Assembly: GCF_022603395.1 (NCBI RefSeq)
Contig: NZ_JAIBKA010000001.1
Coordinates: 186,001 to 250,000, forward strand
Direction: 5' to 3'
Length of the DNA stretch: 64,000 bases
From: Desulfoferrobacter suflitae
GTDB lineage: Bacteria > Desulfobacterota > Syntrophobacteria > Syntrophobacterales > Syntrophobacteraceae
A model generated the notes under the pieces. That model was given only the letters and a program-made list of their open reading frames with translations, ran no database searches and was not told the origin of the DNA. Shown piece by piece: positions 25,858 to 34,895 of the stretch; position 1 is the first letter of the stretch; each line of letters begins with the position of its first letter. The translations under genes were made by a program, and so were the position numbers.

Positions 25858-27093
25858 TTACTCGTTTTCTCGATCCTCCCAGGCCGTTTTTGCCTTCACC
25901 TCGTCGATAAGAAACCGCACGCCCTGGTTATCCGACGGGTTCAGCCAGAGCATCTTCTCAAATATGTGCGCCGCCTCGTCAAAGCGTCCAAGACGCCAGA
26001 GACACAATCCATAGCCGTGCATACAACGCAGAAACGGACGGTTGTCGATCAGGCCCCACGCCAGCACGCCGGTAAAATCGTCGCCCAAAGACAGCTCGCC
26101 GATGCGCAGGCCAACATCGTAATGTCGGATGGCATCTTGGGGATGGTGATCAAAGACGAAATTGCCCAGATGCGAATGGGCATCGAGGCAGCGCAGGTCC
26201 GCCTGGCACAGCTCCATCAGGATCTTTTTTGCCTCTACCCGCTCGCCGGCATCTTTGAGATCATTGGACCGGGTGATGGGGTCATTGAAAGGATCGTCAG
26301 GGTCCTCGCCGGGCAGCACCTGCTCCATTTCGAACATGGGGCGGGGGCCGTGAGCGATGATCGGCTTGGCCCATTCCTCGATGGGTTCGTCTTCTTCTCC
26401 CCAGTACTCTTCATTGGGGTCCCACATGCCCATCTCTTCGAGCCCCAGAGGCACGAGATCGAGGGCCTTCACATCGATCCGGGTCGATTGAATATCGCCG
26501 GAAAGATACGGATGACCGCCGTAACGCCACTGTTTTCCTGGCTTGACCGTGACGATGGCGCCAGGCACCACCTCCCAAAGGCGGCTTGCGCGCAGGGTAA
26601 TGATCCGGTTGCTTCCCAGCAACTGGCACCGGGCGGCCCGCTCCTTGACCGATAGAGCGACCAGTCCGACCGGTTTGCTCAGGTCGATGTCATCGTCGGT
26701 GGCCTTCTGCTGCCGCTGGCGACGGGAAAGTTTCTTGGCATCGGCAGGGTAAGGCTCGAGGTTGAGCCACCTGCGGTAGGCGGCGATGTAGCGCGCTCCT
26801 GCCGATGCCTGCGGCAAAACGACTTCAGAGACCGCAATTACATATTCCGACCCGTCCTCCCGGCGGCAATTGGCTGTCAGACCGCGCCGTTCGTTGCCGT
26901 CGTAGTCCACCGCGATCACTGAAACCGGTTCCCCGATAACGAAACCGTCGGCCGGCAGGGCAACGTCATCCTCAAAGGCCTGCCGAAAGGCCCAGAGCTG
27001 TTCATCATCGCCGTATGCGTCGACAGTGATTTCCTCAACAAGTCTGTCCAAGGCTTCGAGTTTCTTACCATCTTTCTTGCTTCGCGTACTCAT
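25858..27093 (-). CDS. TPR-containing protein of unknown function
   Basis: A 411-residue soluble protein. The N-terminal and central parts hold two beta-rich segments ([47 protein letters not shown]). The last 150 residues contain tetratricopeptide-like helices ([58 protein letters not shown]). It lies 3 nt after the next gene and is co-transcribed with it. No enzymatic motif is visible. It sits within the defence element between the ATPase region and fic. Confidence 0.82.
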   Translation of the reverse strand: MSTRSKKDGKKLEALDRLVEEITVDAYGDDEQLWAFRQAFEDDVALPADGFVIGEPVSVIAVDYDGNERRGLTANCRREDGSEYVIAVSEVVLPQASAGARYIAAYRRWLNLEPYPADAKKLSRRQRQQKATDDDIDLSKPVGLVALSVKERAARCQLLGSNRIITLRASRLWEVVPGAIVTVKPGKQWRYGGHPYLSGDIQSTRIDVKALDLVPLGLEEMGMWDPNEEYWGEEDEPIEEWAKPIIAHGPRPMFEMEQVLPGEDPDDPFNDPITRSNDLKDAGERVEAKKILMELCQADLRCLDAHSHLGNFVFDHHPQDAIRHYDVGLRIGELSLGDDFTGVLAWGLIDNRPFLRCMHGYGLCLWRLGRFDEAAHIFEKMLWLNPSDNQGVRFLIDEVKAKTAWEDRENE

Positions 27094-27096
27094 CTT

Positions 27097-28251
27097 TTAT
27101 TGGCCCTTCCAGATACCGGCCTTCACCAGCCGTTGAATCAGCGCCTTGCGCCGCAGGTGGCCGACCATGAATTTCTCTAATTCTTTCTGGAATTGCTTTT
27201 TGGTCGCAAACAGGTCATAGGCCTCGGCGATGTCGACAAGTATACGGCATGCTTCGTCATACCCCCGTCCCGATCCACGCTCGATGGGTTCTTTAACCAA
27301 CGCCCAGGCCTTGGGAAAATCATTTGAAAGACTCTCCAGATACTCCTTGCGTTTCTCCCGACGCTTGATCTCCCGTTGCTTTCGGTCCCGTTTTTGTTTT
27401 TCCATCCGGATTAGACGCGCCTTTTCGGCGTTCTGCCGCAACTCTCCCACTGTACGCCGGGGTGCGTCGGTATCGCTATTCTGTAAGCCGCGCCGCCATG
27501 ATGCGAACCGGTTCCTGATGGACCGTTCGGCCTGCTGCCCCTTGCCCTCCAGCAATTGTTTCAGGATCGAATGGATTTCTTCTCTTGGCAGGGCATCGAT
27601 CCACTTTTCCATTTCCCGTCGTGAAACTTCCGTCTCCTGCACCGCCGGGCTGCCCATGCCGGCACCCGCCAGAAGGTCCGGGTCCACCTCCAGAAATTCG
27701 GCCAGCGCCTTCTGGCTCGCCGTCAGGCTTGCCAAATCGTTTACGGACAGCGGCTCCGTCTCATCGTCATCCATCATTTCTCCGGCCACAGCCGGCAGCC
27801 ATCCGATATACAGGCTGCGCAAATCCCCGCGCAGCAGTTCATCCCGCACCGGGGCCAGATGCGCCATCCAGCCCCGGCCGTCCTCCATGCCGAAGCGGTC
27901 GTAGTTTTCCGACTCCTCCAGGCTCCAGGTGATGATCCAATGGGTCTTGGTGGCCTTGATATCCAAAAGATAAGGGGCGGCGACGGCCTTGGCGGTCTCT
28001 TGGGTCAATGCCTCAATGGGCAGCCGCACCATGAAAATGGCCGTCATCCAGTTGGCCACATAGACATGGGCATCGAAATAGCGCTGCATCAGCTTGTCGG
28101 GATAGCCCTTGAAGTTGCCCCAATTGTATTCGTTGGTGAAGCTCACCGGCGTGATCGTGGCCCGCGTGGAAAGCGCCCGCAACTCGGCCATTTCATCCAC
28201 TGTCAACGGCCGGTCTATGGCCAGAAACTCGTAGTATTGGTATTCGCTCAT
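27097..28251 (-). CDS. Conserved hypothetical protein (MSEYQYYEFLAIDRPL family)
   Basis: A 384-residue protein opening with MSEYQYYEFLAIDRPL, a start I associate with a widespread uncharacterised bacterial family. The first 190 residues are a mixed alpha/beta domain (LSTRATITPVSFTNEYNWGNFKGYP, DAHVYVANWMTAIFMVRLP). A highly charged helix follows (LIRMEKQKRDRKQREIKRREKRKEY), then a helical C-terminus. No catalytic motif is recognised. It is coupled to the TPR gene (3-nt gap), so the pair may act together. Confidence 0.85.
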   Translation of the reverse strand: MSEYQYYEFLAIDRPLTVDEMAELRALSTRATITPVSFTNEYNWGNFKGYPDKLMQRYFDAHVYVANWMTAIFMVRLPIEALTQETAKAVAAPYLLDIKATKTHWIITWSLEESENYDRFGMEDGRGWMAHLAPVRDELLRGDLRSLYIGWLPAVAGEMMDDDETEPLSVNDLASLTASQKALAEFLEVDPDLLAGAGMGSPAVQETEVSRREMEKWIDALPREEIHSILKQLLEGKGQQAERSIRNRFASWRRGLQNSDTDAPRRTVGELRQNAEKARLIRMEKQKRDRKQREIKRREKRKEYLESLSNDFPKAWALVKEPIERGSGRGYDEACRILVDIAEAYDLFATKKQFQKELEKFMVGHLRRKALIQRLVKAGIWKGQ

Positions 28252-28327
28252 GGGTTCAGTTCAGCCTTTATCCGCCGGTATTGGTCCGGATATTTACGTT
28301 CGAGCAAATCGACAATCGATTTGGACT

Positions 28328-29410
28328 TCAGTAATTTTTATAAAATGCCTCCGCCGTGAATTTCACGAACTCCTCTGTCTTTTCCGGGCTGCGGGCCACC
28401 ACTTGCCAGGGTTCCAGGCGTGCAATTTCGGTTTGCAGGTCTTTGGCGGTTTTATTGCTACAGCCCAAGATATCCTGGACCGATGCCGCCGAAACCCCTT
28501 CGCATTGAAAGATGAAAGCAAACTCCAGCAACTCCTGAAAATTGAAAAACTTCTGCTGGTAATCGTTGGGGGACTGGCTGGCAAAGAAAACCACGATACC
28601 CTTGGAGCGCCCCTCGCGAATGATGCGCTGCAAAAAAATATTGCGCTGGCTCAGGTAGTTGTGGGCCTCGTCGATGACCAGGATGGATCGAATGGTGCGC
28701 CGCCCGTCCCGGACCGGGCTGTCGGGCAACAGCGCCATTTCCTTGTAGAGTCGCTCGATCACCAGGTAAGCCACCAATTCCTTCAACACCGGCATGGCAT
28801 GCACATCAATCAGCAAGGTTCGATTGGAAAGCCGGTCGATGGGGGCCACATCACTGCCATGCCGCCAGAACAGATCGAAATCCGAGAGGTCCCGCAGCAC
28901 CTCGATAAGGCTGTCGTCTTTTTTGTTATCCGCTTCGTACATGGCCGCCACCATGCGGTACACATCGTGGAAATCCGGATAGGGAGCCGCCGAATCCGCC
29001 CTTTGTGCATAGGCGGCGCGGATCGCCTCGGTCAGCGCGCCCTTTTGCACCACCCCCAGCTTGCTGTTGATGGAGGCAAAGCTTTCGGCCTTTTCCCGAG
29101 CCGACACATTGACCGTCTGCTCATCGTAGGCCGGCAAGACAAAAGGATTGATAGGCAGGCTCTCTCCGCCCTGGAGCAGCCGGAAGGGATGGACCTTGGC
29201 GGTCTCCAGGAAGCGTTCATTGTCCACCACATCGCCCTTGTAGTCGAAATAGATGAAATTGGTCTGATAGTTGGACTGCTGGCGGATATCGGTCAGGATT
29301 TTCAATACGAACTGGGTTTTTCCCGTACCCGGTTTGCCCATGATGGCCAGGTGCGAGTTGGCATGCTTGGCGGTATTATTGAGTTCCATGATCATTTCAT
29401 GCTGCTGCAA
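28328..29410 (-). CDS. HerA/FtsK-like ATPase of a Dnd-type system, N-terminally truncated
   Basis: A 360-residue P-loop ATPase with Walker A MGKPGTGKTQ, Walker B SILVIDEAHNYL and a following REGRSKGIVVFFASQSP segment typical of HerA-type motor ATPases, such as DptH-like proteins of phosphorothioation-linked systems. Homology starts before the annotated ATG (GLDIFIGRTLLQQHEMIMEL is in frame upstream) and then stops inside the dndD fragment, so the N-terminal part has been lost at a deletion junction near 29,450-29,465. The motor domain looks complete, but the protein as a whole is probably not functional. Confidence 0.82.
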   Translation of the reverse strand: MQQHEMIMELNNTAKHANSHLAIMGKPGTGKTQFVLKILTDIRQQSNYQTNFIYFDYKGDVVDNERFLETAKVHPFRLLQGGESLPINPFVLPAYDEQTVNVSAREKAESFASINSKLGVVQKGALTEAIRAAYAQRADSAAPYPDFHDVYRMVAAMYEADNKKDDSLIEVLRDLSDFDLFWRHGSDVAPIDRLSNRTLLIDVHAMPVLKELVAYLVIERLYKEMALLPDSPVRDGRRTIRSILVIDEAHNYLSQRNIFLQRIIREGRSKGIVVFFASQSPNDYQQKFFNFQELLEFAFIFQCEGVSAASVQDILGCSNKTAKDLQTEIARLEPWQVVARSPEKTEEFVKFTAEAFYKNY

Positions 29411-29868
29411 CAGGGTCCGGCCGATGAAAATATCCAGTCCGTGCCCGGCGGGATCATGGAGCGGATAAAGTCCTGCCAGATCTCCTGGTTCTGCACCGAG
29501 ACCCGCTTGCCGTCGCGCACCACCACTAGCCGCTCCGTCAGGTCCTTGGGTTTGGGATCGTCGGCCACCCCCGCGCTCCAGGAGCGCTTGACCACCAGCT
29601 CCGACTGATCATCCATTTCCATCACCAGCTCAAAAGAAACCGATGCGTTGCCCCGGGCCTTTTCCCGGCGGTTGATGCTGCGGAATATCTCGTCCGCCTT
29701 GGCGCCGTACAGACAAAAATTGACCGCCTCCATGATGGACGTCTTGCCCGCACCATTCATGCCGCCGATCAAAAAGATACTCCGGCCGTCTTCGCCCACC
29801 GGGAAACGGATTTCCGTGGCGAACTGAAAGGACTTGTAGTTCTCGATGGTCAGTTTGCGGAATTTCAT
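29392..29868 (-). pseudogene. dndD: dndD, 5' fragment only
   Basis: A 158-codon frame whose first ~136 residues are the N-terminal ATPase part of DndD, the SMC-like subunit of DNA phosphorothioation: MKFRKLTIENYKSFQ, Walker A GGMNGAGKTSIME, and IWQDFIRSMIPPG. Intact DndD is about 650-700 residues and continues with an FFFDGEKI-type segment. Here it switches abruptly to the frame of the downstream ATPase. This looks like an internal deletion that joined dndD to the ATPase gene. The dndB, dndC and dndE genes are absent. Confidence 0.82.
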
Positions 29869-29873
29869 ATCGA

Positions 29874-30056
29874 TTATCCTTCAGCATTCGGGCGACTTTT
29901 CAAGATTTCCCGCAAGGCGTCATAAACGCCGGTACGCCGTTCCTTGAACTCATAATCGTAAACCGTTTCCAGCAGCTTGCGCACCTTGGCCAGGCTCACA
30001 TTGTTTTGCCGGCACAATTCATCGAGCAATCGCTGGTCTTCTTGGGATAGTTTCAT
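29874..30056 (-). CDS. DNA modification system-associated small protein
   Basis: Sixty residues (MKLSQEDQRLLDELCRQNNVSLAKVRKLLETVYDYEFKERR ...). It is a helical, charged protein of the kind found directly upstream of dndD in phosphorothioation loci. It ends 5 nt before dndD. Function is unknown; it may bind DNA or the DndD complex. With dndD truncated it is probably a relic. Confidence 0.75.
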   Translation of the reverse strand: MKLSQEDQRLLDELCRQNNVSLAKVRKLLETVYDYEFKERRTGVYDALREILKSRPNAEG

Positions 30057-30078
30057 GGTTTTATCTCCCGCTTGCTTG

Positions 30079-31116
30079 TCACGCCTTTAGCCACCCTTCG
30101 GCCTGAAGCCTCTCCCAGGCCAGCCGAATATGCGCCGGCTTGAACAAGCGCCGTTTGCGATCGTTCCAGCGGGCCATAGCCGCGACGGCGCTTTCTGCAT
30201 CCGAGACTTCGCCGTCATGGACAGCCGACCAATGAACCGAAGCGAGCAGCTCCATGCCGTAAGGCGTCTCAAATCCATCCACGAGATCCGCCACCCGCTC
30301 GAGGTGCCCTGCGGCGCTTTGATTTTTCTGAAGGAAATGGTCGGCGGCTTTATCGGCATCCGGAAGCAGCGTGATTTCCACATCCGGTTTCTGGGTATCC
30401 CCATAACCCCGAATATGGTGCCCCTCGAGGATTTCCAGCACCTTGTTGAGGTTATGGGCATAGGGGCCATACAGGTGCTTGACATACCGCAGCTTCAGAT
30501 CCATGCCCGATTCCTGTAAAAAATAGGCGAGCTTCTGTATCTCCAGCAGCGTCAACCGGTATGCGAATCGCGCATACTGCTTCATGAGTTTGATAAGCAA
30601 GGCCCGGGCCACGGTCATCTTCGGTTTGGCGGTGCCCACCGGCATATCCTTGGCCTCGGGGCTGCCTTTGGGCTCGTAAAGCTTTACCCGGACGTCCGGC
30701 ATTTGCTCAAACGCCGCTTCGATCATCGCTTTGACCCGGCTCCACTGTAGCCCGCCCAATCCGGAGCCCAAGGGCGGTATAGCAATGGATCGGATCTTTC
30801 GCTGCCGCACTTCCTGCACCAAGGCCTTGAGGCCGCTTTCGATATCCTCATAGCGGCTTTTGCCGCGCCAATGCCGCTTGGTGGGAAAGTTGATGATATA
30901 GCGCGGATTGAACATCTGGCCGGTTTCGAACACGAACATACGGCCGGGTTTAACCTCTTCCCTTCGGCAGGCAGCTTCGTAGGCCTTAAAATTCTCTGGA
31001 AACGCCTTCTTGAACTGCAAAGCAATTCCCTTACCCATTACCCCGACACAATTGACCGTGTTAACCAGGGCTTCCGCATCGGCTGTAAGAATATTGCCGC
31101 GGGTTGGTTCAATCAT
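30079..31116 (-). CDS. darG: DarG-type antitoxin (macrodomain DNA ADP-ribosylglycohydrolase)
   Basis: A 345-residue protein. The N-terminal macrodomain (about 1-150) has VNTVNCVGVMGKGIALQFKKAFP and AIPPLGSGLGGLQW, the ADP-ribose-binding loops of DarG. The C-terminal domain (ALLIKLMKQYARFAYRLTLLEIQKLAYFLQE ... YVKHLYGPYAHNL) is the DarG toxin-binding part. The macrodomain removes ADP-ribose from thymidine in DNA, reversing DarT. It lies 18 nt downstream of darT. The pair is a known anti-phage toxin-antitoxin system and looks intact. Confidence 0.94.
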   Translation of the reverse strand: MIEPTRGNILTADAEALVNTVNCVGVMGKGIALQFKKAFPENFKAYEAACRREEVKPGRMFVFETGQMFNPRYIINFPTKRHWRGKSRYEDIESGLKALVQEVRQRKIRSIAIPPLGSGLGGLQWSRVKAMIEAAFEQMPDVRVKLYEPKGSPEAKDMPVGTAKPKMTVARALLIKLMKQYARFAYRLTLLEIQKLAYFLQESGMDLKLRYVKHLYGPYAHNLNKVLEILEGHHIRGYGDTQKPDVEITLLPDADKAADHFLQKNQSAAGHLERVADLVDGFETPYGMELLASVHWSAVHDGEVSDAESAVAAMARWNDRKRRLFKPAHIRLAWERLQAEGWLKA

Positions 31117-31134
31117 TTTCTCTTACCCTCCCGG

Positions 31135-31773
31135 TTAGTAGTACCATTGCCGGCGCACTTCCACCGGCATGGAAACATTTTTTCGGTTCAAAATGCGCTC
31201 AACCCTTTCCTTGACGGCCTCATTCAACACGCCGATCCGGTTGACCACTTCCCACGGGCAGAACCGATGCACCAAAAATTCGGCCTGCTTGCGCCGCTGC
31301 CGGTCCATGTCATCCACGGTGTCGGCCCAGTAATCGGCATAGACCATATCCCAATCGACCTTATCCAGATCTTTGAGATCGTCGAACCATTGCGTAAAGG
31401 CGGCAATGCCGTGGCCGTCGGAAAATACAAATTCAAGTTCCGCCTGAACGATGGTCTCGACCGTGGAAACCGCATAGATCAAAGGTTCCTGGCCTTCATC
31501 GTAGCCTTCCACTCTGCCCGTGTGCAATTGAAGGAGCATTGGCGAGCGTAGCCCTAAATAAAAGGCCACATAATCGTGCACCGTACCGCCCGGCCCGCAG
31601 GCAATGGGGCGCTGCCGCCGGATCTGCTGGATATCCACGTTGTGTATCGCCCGATAATCGCATGCGCCTTCAGGGGGGTGATTGGGCGCATGCATCCCGC
31701 CGCAGTCCAGGATCACCGCAAGGTTGTCGATATGCAGGAGGCGATAGATGGGTGTCGGGCGAGGGATTGGCAT
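31135..31773 (-). CDS. darT: DarT-type DNA ADP-ribosyltransferase toxin
   Basis: A 212-residue DUF4433 protein. The N-terminal MPIPRPTPIYRLLHIDNL is the DarT NAD+-binding signature. The C-terminal part (VYADYWADTVDDMDRQRRKQAEFLVHRF) carries the catalytic Glu. DarT modifies thymidine in specific single-stranded DNA motifs. The start ATG overlaps the stop codon of the methylase gene (TAATG), so toxin production is tied to the restriction-modification gene. Its antitoxin follows. Confidence 0.94.
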   Translation of the reverse strand: MPIPRPTPIYRLLHIDNLAVILDCGGMHAPNHPPEGACDYRAIHNVDIQQIRRQRPIACGPGGTVHDYVAFYLGLRSPMLLQLHTGRVEGYDEGQEPLIYAVSTVETIVQAELEFVFSDGHGIAAFTQWFDDLKDLDKVDWDMVYADYWADTVDDMDRQRRKQAEFLVHRFCPWEVVNRIGVLNEAVKERVERILNRKNVSMPVEVRRQWYY

Positions 31774-34139
31774 TATAAGTTCCCCCTTTGTTCTTCAGCC
31801 GCCTCCTCGATGAGTTGTTCCACGCGGGCTTTGGCTTGCTCGAGCAATTCCCTTGATTGTCGCTCGCTTTCGGCAGCTTGGTCATAAAGTTTCCGGATTT
31901 CTGCCTGAAAGGAATCTGGAGCCACCCACACAAGAAATTTTCGAATATCAAAAGGATAAAGTTCAAGCTGACCAGAGGTACCTCTCTGGTGCATTTCAAC
32001 CTGAAGCTGGCCAGCTTGGCTATTCAGATAAAAGGACAAATAGGCAGGATCGGGGGTCGGGGAACGCAGAATCGTTACATGGTTGTCTGGGATTGCCGGA
32101 TTTTCATTGAGATAGGGTGCTGCGCGCCCCAATGTGCCGCGGCCCGTCCCGTTCATTAAAACATCGCCGTGACGGATCTGGGGATCGTTACCATTATTGA
32201 GAATCGCTGAACGATTATCTTCGAGGACGATCTTGTTGTTTTGAACATGCTTGGAATTAATCACCGGCAACCCCTTGCCGGAGTAGTGCGGCTGCTTGCC
32301 ACGCTGACAGAAATTAAGTTGGGGGCCAAGCGAAACCAAATTAATGGAACGTGGTAACTTGGCCACAAGGTTTTGAAACGCAGGATAAAAATGTTCGGGA
32401 TCGGCCCCGGCCAGCAGGCGTGCTTTTTTCAGAATCCACTCGCGGATAAAGGCCAGGGACGAATTGTTGAACTTGCCCTGGGGCAGTACGATGGCGGCCC
32501 GGCCCCCGGGTTTGAGCATCTTCAAGACCCGCTCGATGAAGAGCACGTCGCGCTCCTCCTTGGGGGCCTTGTCCTTGGCGCGCTTGAGGGCCGGCTTGGC
32601 CAGCTCGTAATGGGCCAGCATCTTGCGGTCCTTCATCTCGCCGGCAAAGGGGGGATTGGTGAGGATCACGTCGAACTTCAGGTTCTCGAAATACGCCCAG
32701 GCATGGTCGTCGTCCCGCAGGGTTTCCTGGGCTGGAATCCTTTTAATGGTCAGTTTCTTTTCCCGCAGCCCGTGCATCAGGGCTTGGCCCGAGGCGGTTT
32801 CGTACCAGGTCTTGGGGTCCAGGCTGCTCACATCCGGACCGAAAATGTTGGTGTGGCCGTCGCCGGCGATGAGCATCAAGGCCCGGGCGGTTTTGGCGGC
32901 GCGGGTTTCAAAGTCGATGCCCCACAGGTATTTGGAGGCATATTCGAACTTTGGCCATCTGCGTTTATCGTGGTTTTGGGCCGGGTAGCACCACTCCATG
33001 GCGTGCAATAGGAATCCGGTCGAGCCGCAGGCCGGGTCCATGACATACTCGTTGCGTTTGGGATTGAGCATACGCACGCACATTTCCACCACATGGCGAG
33101 GGGTGAAAAACTGGCCTTTCTTTTTCTTGGCCTCGGTGGGCAGCAGGTATTCAAAAGCATCGTCCATGACCCGCAGGTTCGATCCCAAAAGCCGCACGCC
33201 CTCAATCGGTCCCACGCAGACTTGCAGGTGGCGCTTGGTCAACTCGATGTCTTCGCCGTCACGAAGGTTGCCGGGCCACTGGTCGGCGGCTTTCTGGAAC
33301 AGGGCATTGATGCGGTCGTAGGTGATGTTCGGGTCCAGGGCCTTGCGGAATTCCACCACCTTGTCCTTACGGTTTTCCTGTGCCTCACGTTCATCCCAGA
33401 TTTTAGCGAAGATGAGTTTGAAGATCTCGTTGAACTCGTCCTTGCCGCTGTCTGCCAGGACCAGCTCCTCCAGATCCTGGACGATCTTCTTGAAGTTGAA
33501 TTCCGTTCTGAGTTGCAGCAGGGTCTTTTTGGCCTCCAGCACGTCCTTGGGTTCCTGGCCACGCCGGGGAATATCTACCAGGGTGTCGTCGAACTCCCTG
33601 GGATAGGGGCGGTACAGAATCACGCTGTCGCTGCCGTTGGACCAGACCGCCACCGGCGCGCCCTTGGCGTTCATGTAGCTTTTGAGCTGCTCGATGCCGT
33701 CCTTGCGCTTGGGTTTTTTGCACTCGACGATGATCTTGGGCGTCTCCTTGTCGGCATCGGTGTATACTATGATATCAGCGGCCTTGGTTCCGACCTCGGT
33801 GCCGAACTGGACACTTTTTTCCAGGTCGATCTCATCCGGCTGGTAGCCGTACTGGTGGATCAGCTTGTACACCCAAAGCTGACGGACGATCTCCTCGGGC
33901 GCCGACTTGCCGCCCTCCACATAGACCTGGACCTCGTCCTTGCCCGAGGCAAAGGAAACCTGGCTCTTCAGAAAATATTTGGTCTTGCCGGCATCACGGC
34001 CTGTGTCCACACTTTTAGCCTGAATACTGAGAATCTCATGGATCGGCCTGCCCAGGGTTTCAAACTCGGTAAGTTCGTATTTGATGCCCGGTTCCTTGAA
34101 GATGCGGTCAATGATTTCCCTGGTCGTGCTCTTGCTCAT
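31773..34139 (-). CDS. Nuclease-methylase-specificity fusion, restriction-modification type, with apparent internal deletion
   Basis: A 788-residue protein. The N-terminal HsdR_N-like PD-(D/E)xK region has D122 and E139-C-K141 (ADIIVYTDADKETPKIIVECKKP in pieces). The N6-adenine methylase core has DPACGSTGFLLHA and the catalytic NPPF. After ILKKARLLAG the usual end of the methylase is missing and the sequence becomes a half HsdS-type recognition domain (DPEHFYPAFQNLVAKL ... GDVLMNGTGRGTLGRA ... SGQLELYPFDIRKF) with the coiled-coil tail. The start at 34139 has GGGAG; an ATG at 34181 adds 14 residues. The frame is open across the junction, so a protein can be made. Confidence 0.85.
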   Translation of the reverse strand: MSKSTTREIIDRIFKEPGIKYELTEFETLGRPIHEILSIQAKSVDTGRDAGKTKYFLKSQVSFASGKDEVQVYVEGGKSAPEEIVRQLWVYKLIHQYGYQPDEIDLEKSVQFGTEVGTKAADIIVYTDADKETPKIIVECKKPKRKDGIEQLKSYMNAKGAPVAVWSNGSDSVILYRPYPREFDDTLVDIPRRGQEPKDVLEAKKTLLQLRTEFNFKKIVQDLEELVLADSGKDEFNEIFKLIFAKIWDEREAQENRKDKVVEFRKALDPNITYDRINALFQKAADQWPGNLRDGEDIELTKRHLQVCVGPIEGVRLLGSNLRVMDDAFEYLLPTEAKKKKGQFFTPRHVVEMCVRMLNPKRNEYVMDPACGSTGFLLHAMEWCYPAQNHDKRRWPKFEYASKYLWGIDFETRAAKTARALMLIAGDGHTNIFGPDVSSLDPKTWYETASGQALMHGLREKKLTIKRIPAQETLRDDDHAWAYFENLKFDVILTNPPFAGEMKDRKMLAHYELAKPALKRAKDKAPKEERDVLFIERVLKMLKPGGRAAIVLPQGKFNNSSLAFIREWILKKARLLAGADPEHFYPAFQNLVAKLPRSINLVSLGPQLNFCQRGKQPHYSGKGLPVINSKHVQNNKIVLEDNRSAILNNGNDPQIRHGDVLMNGTGRGTLGRAAPYLNENPAIPDNHVTILRSPTPDPAYLSFYLNSQAGQLQVEMHQRGTSGQLELYPFDIRKFLVWVAPDSFQAEIRKLYDQAAESERQSRELLEQAKARVEQLIEEAAEEQRGNL

Positions 34140-34186
34140 CGTGTTTGCTCCCAAAGCGTATGTTTCACTGCCGTAATCCATCCTGT

Positions 34187-34423
34187 CTACACCGGCTCAT
34201 CGCCGAGGAGTTCAGCGAGTAGATCGCTGCCCCGCTCTCCCATGCTGCGCAGCAGTGCCTCTATTTTTTCCATGGCCAGCGGCGACGGCCGGGCGCGGCC
34301 GTTTTCCCAGCGGTTGATGGTGGGGAAGGTCACTCCGAGCCTGGCGGCGAACTTTTCCTGGGTCAGACCCGTGCGATCCCGCAGCTCACGGACCAGTCGA
34401 GGAATATCGGTCCGGGCGTTCAA
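34187..34423 (-). CDS. XRE-family transcriptional regulator
   Basis: Seventy-eight residues. A Cro/CI helix-turn-helix spans LVRELRDRTGLTQEKFAARLGVTFPTINRWENGRARPSP. It is the first gene of the leftward defence transcript and ends 5 nt or 47 nt before the methylase start, depending on the start used. It probably controls the restriction-modification and DarTG genes, as in controller-type systems. Confidence 0.93.
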   Translation of the reverse strand: MNARTDIPRLVRELRDRTGLTQEKFAARLGVTFPTINRWENGRARPSPLAMEKIEALLRSMGERGSDLLAELLGDEPV

Positions 34424-34834
34424 TGGCGCTCTCCTTGAAAAGTCGGGGAAATCTTAACGGCACAGAATTCATATCACGCGCTTTATTAGATGATCTATCG
34501 TACGATAAGCAAAATTCCTGTCAAGTAACAATTCCACCATGGGATTTCCTCTCGACCAACTCCCCAATGAATCGGCTACCGAAAGCTTGTTCGGCTATTT
34601 TTAGGCTACTGCCCATCGAATGTGGTGTCCCCAAAAGAACCGGCCTGTTAACCAAGGAATTCTGAAAAACGAAGAATCGGAGAATTCCGCGTTCGTTTCA
34701 GGGTCCGAAGGCGAATTTCAGCTTAAATATTCGGCGCTGGACATGAAACAGGCTTTTTGGCGGAGAATCGAGAATGCAGCCGGGAATGTCGGTGATGGCG
34801 TAACTTTATGAAATTACTGTGCTTATAAAAACGA
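34424..34834. other. Right end of the defence element, no gene recognised
   Basis: About 410 bp. It must contain the promoter of the XRE-led transcript. Short open frames on the plus strand (for example SENSAFVSGSEGEFQLKYSALD) have no ribosome-binding site and no family I know; they could be remnants of an older mobile gene. Confidence 0.4.
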
Positions 34835-34864
34835 AGCCCCGCATCATCGATGCGGGGCTCTATT
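34835..34864. terminator. Bidirectional-looking hairpin near the right end of the element
   Basis: An 11-pair perfect stem, AGCCCCGCATC (34835-34845) and GATGCGGGGCT (34849-34859), with a 3-nt loop. The tail is only weakly T-rich on the plus strand, with TTTTATAAG on the minus strand. It may insulate the element from the tRNA-Asn side. Confidence 0.6.
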
Positions 34865-34872
34865 CGTTAAGC

Positions 34873-34895
34873 AACCGGTTATGAAAAGGGTTGCA
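34873..34895. repeat. Right terminal inverted repeat
   Basis: Its reverse complement starts TGCAACCCTT and matches the left end (24579-24600) except for one substitution and one extra G. It directly abuts the right flanking direct repeat at 34896. Confidence 0.75.

Larger units (their letters stand above)
24579..34895. mobile_element. 10.3-kb defence cargo element with terminal inverted repeats
   Basis: Left end TGCAACCC...ATAACCGTT (24579-24600) and right end (34873-34895, reverse complement TGCAACCC...ATAACCGGTT) are inverted repeats differing by one substitution and one inserted base. Each end abuts a 20-bp direct repeat derived from the tRNA-Asn 3' end (24559-24578 and 34896-34915). All genes inside read leftward: XRE regulator, methylase/nuclease fusion, DarT, DarG, small Dnd-associated protein, truncated dndD, ATPase, two unknown proteins and a broken fic. 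No integrase or transposase is visible, so it would need one in trans or has lost it. Confidence 0.72.

Noticed and set aside
28250-29608. Long plus-strand frame opposite the ATPase gene
   Set aside because: It is antisense to a gene with clear Walker motifs; the translation shows no domain.
34620-34811. Short plus-strand frame at the right end of the defence element
   Set aside because: No ribosome-binding site and no recognisable family; kept only as a possible remnant.
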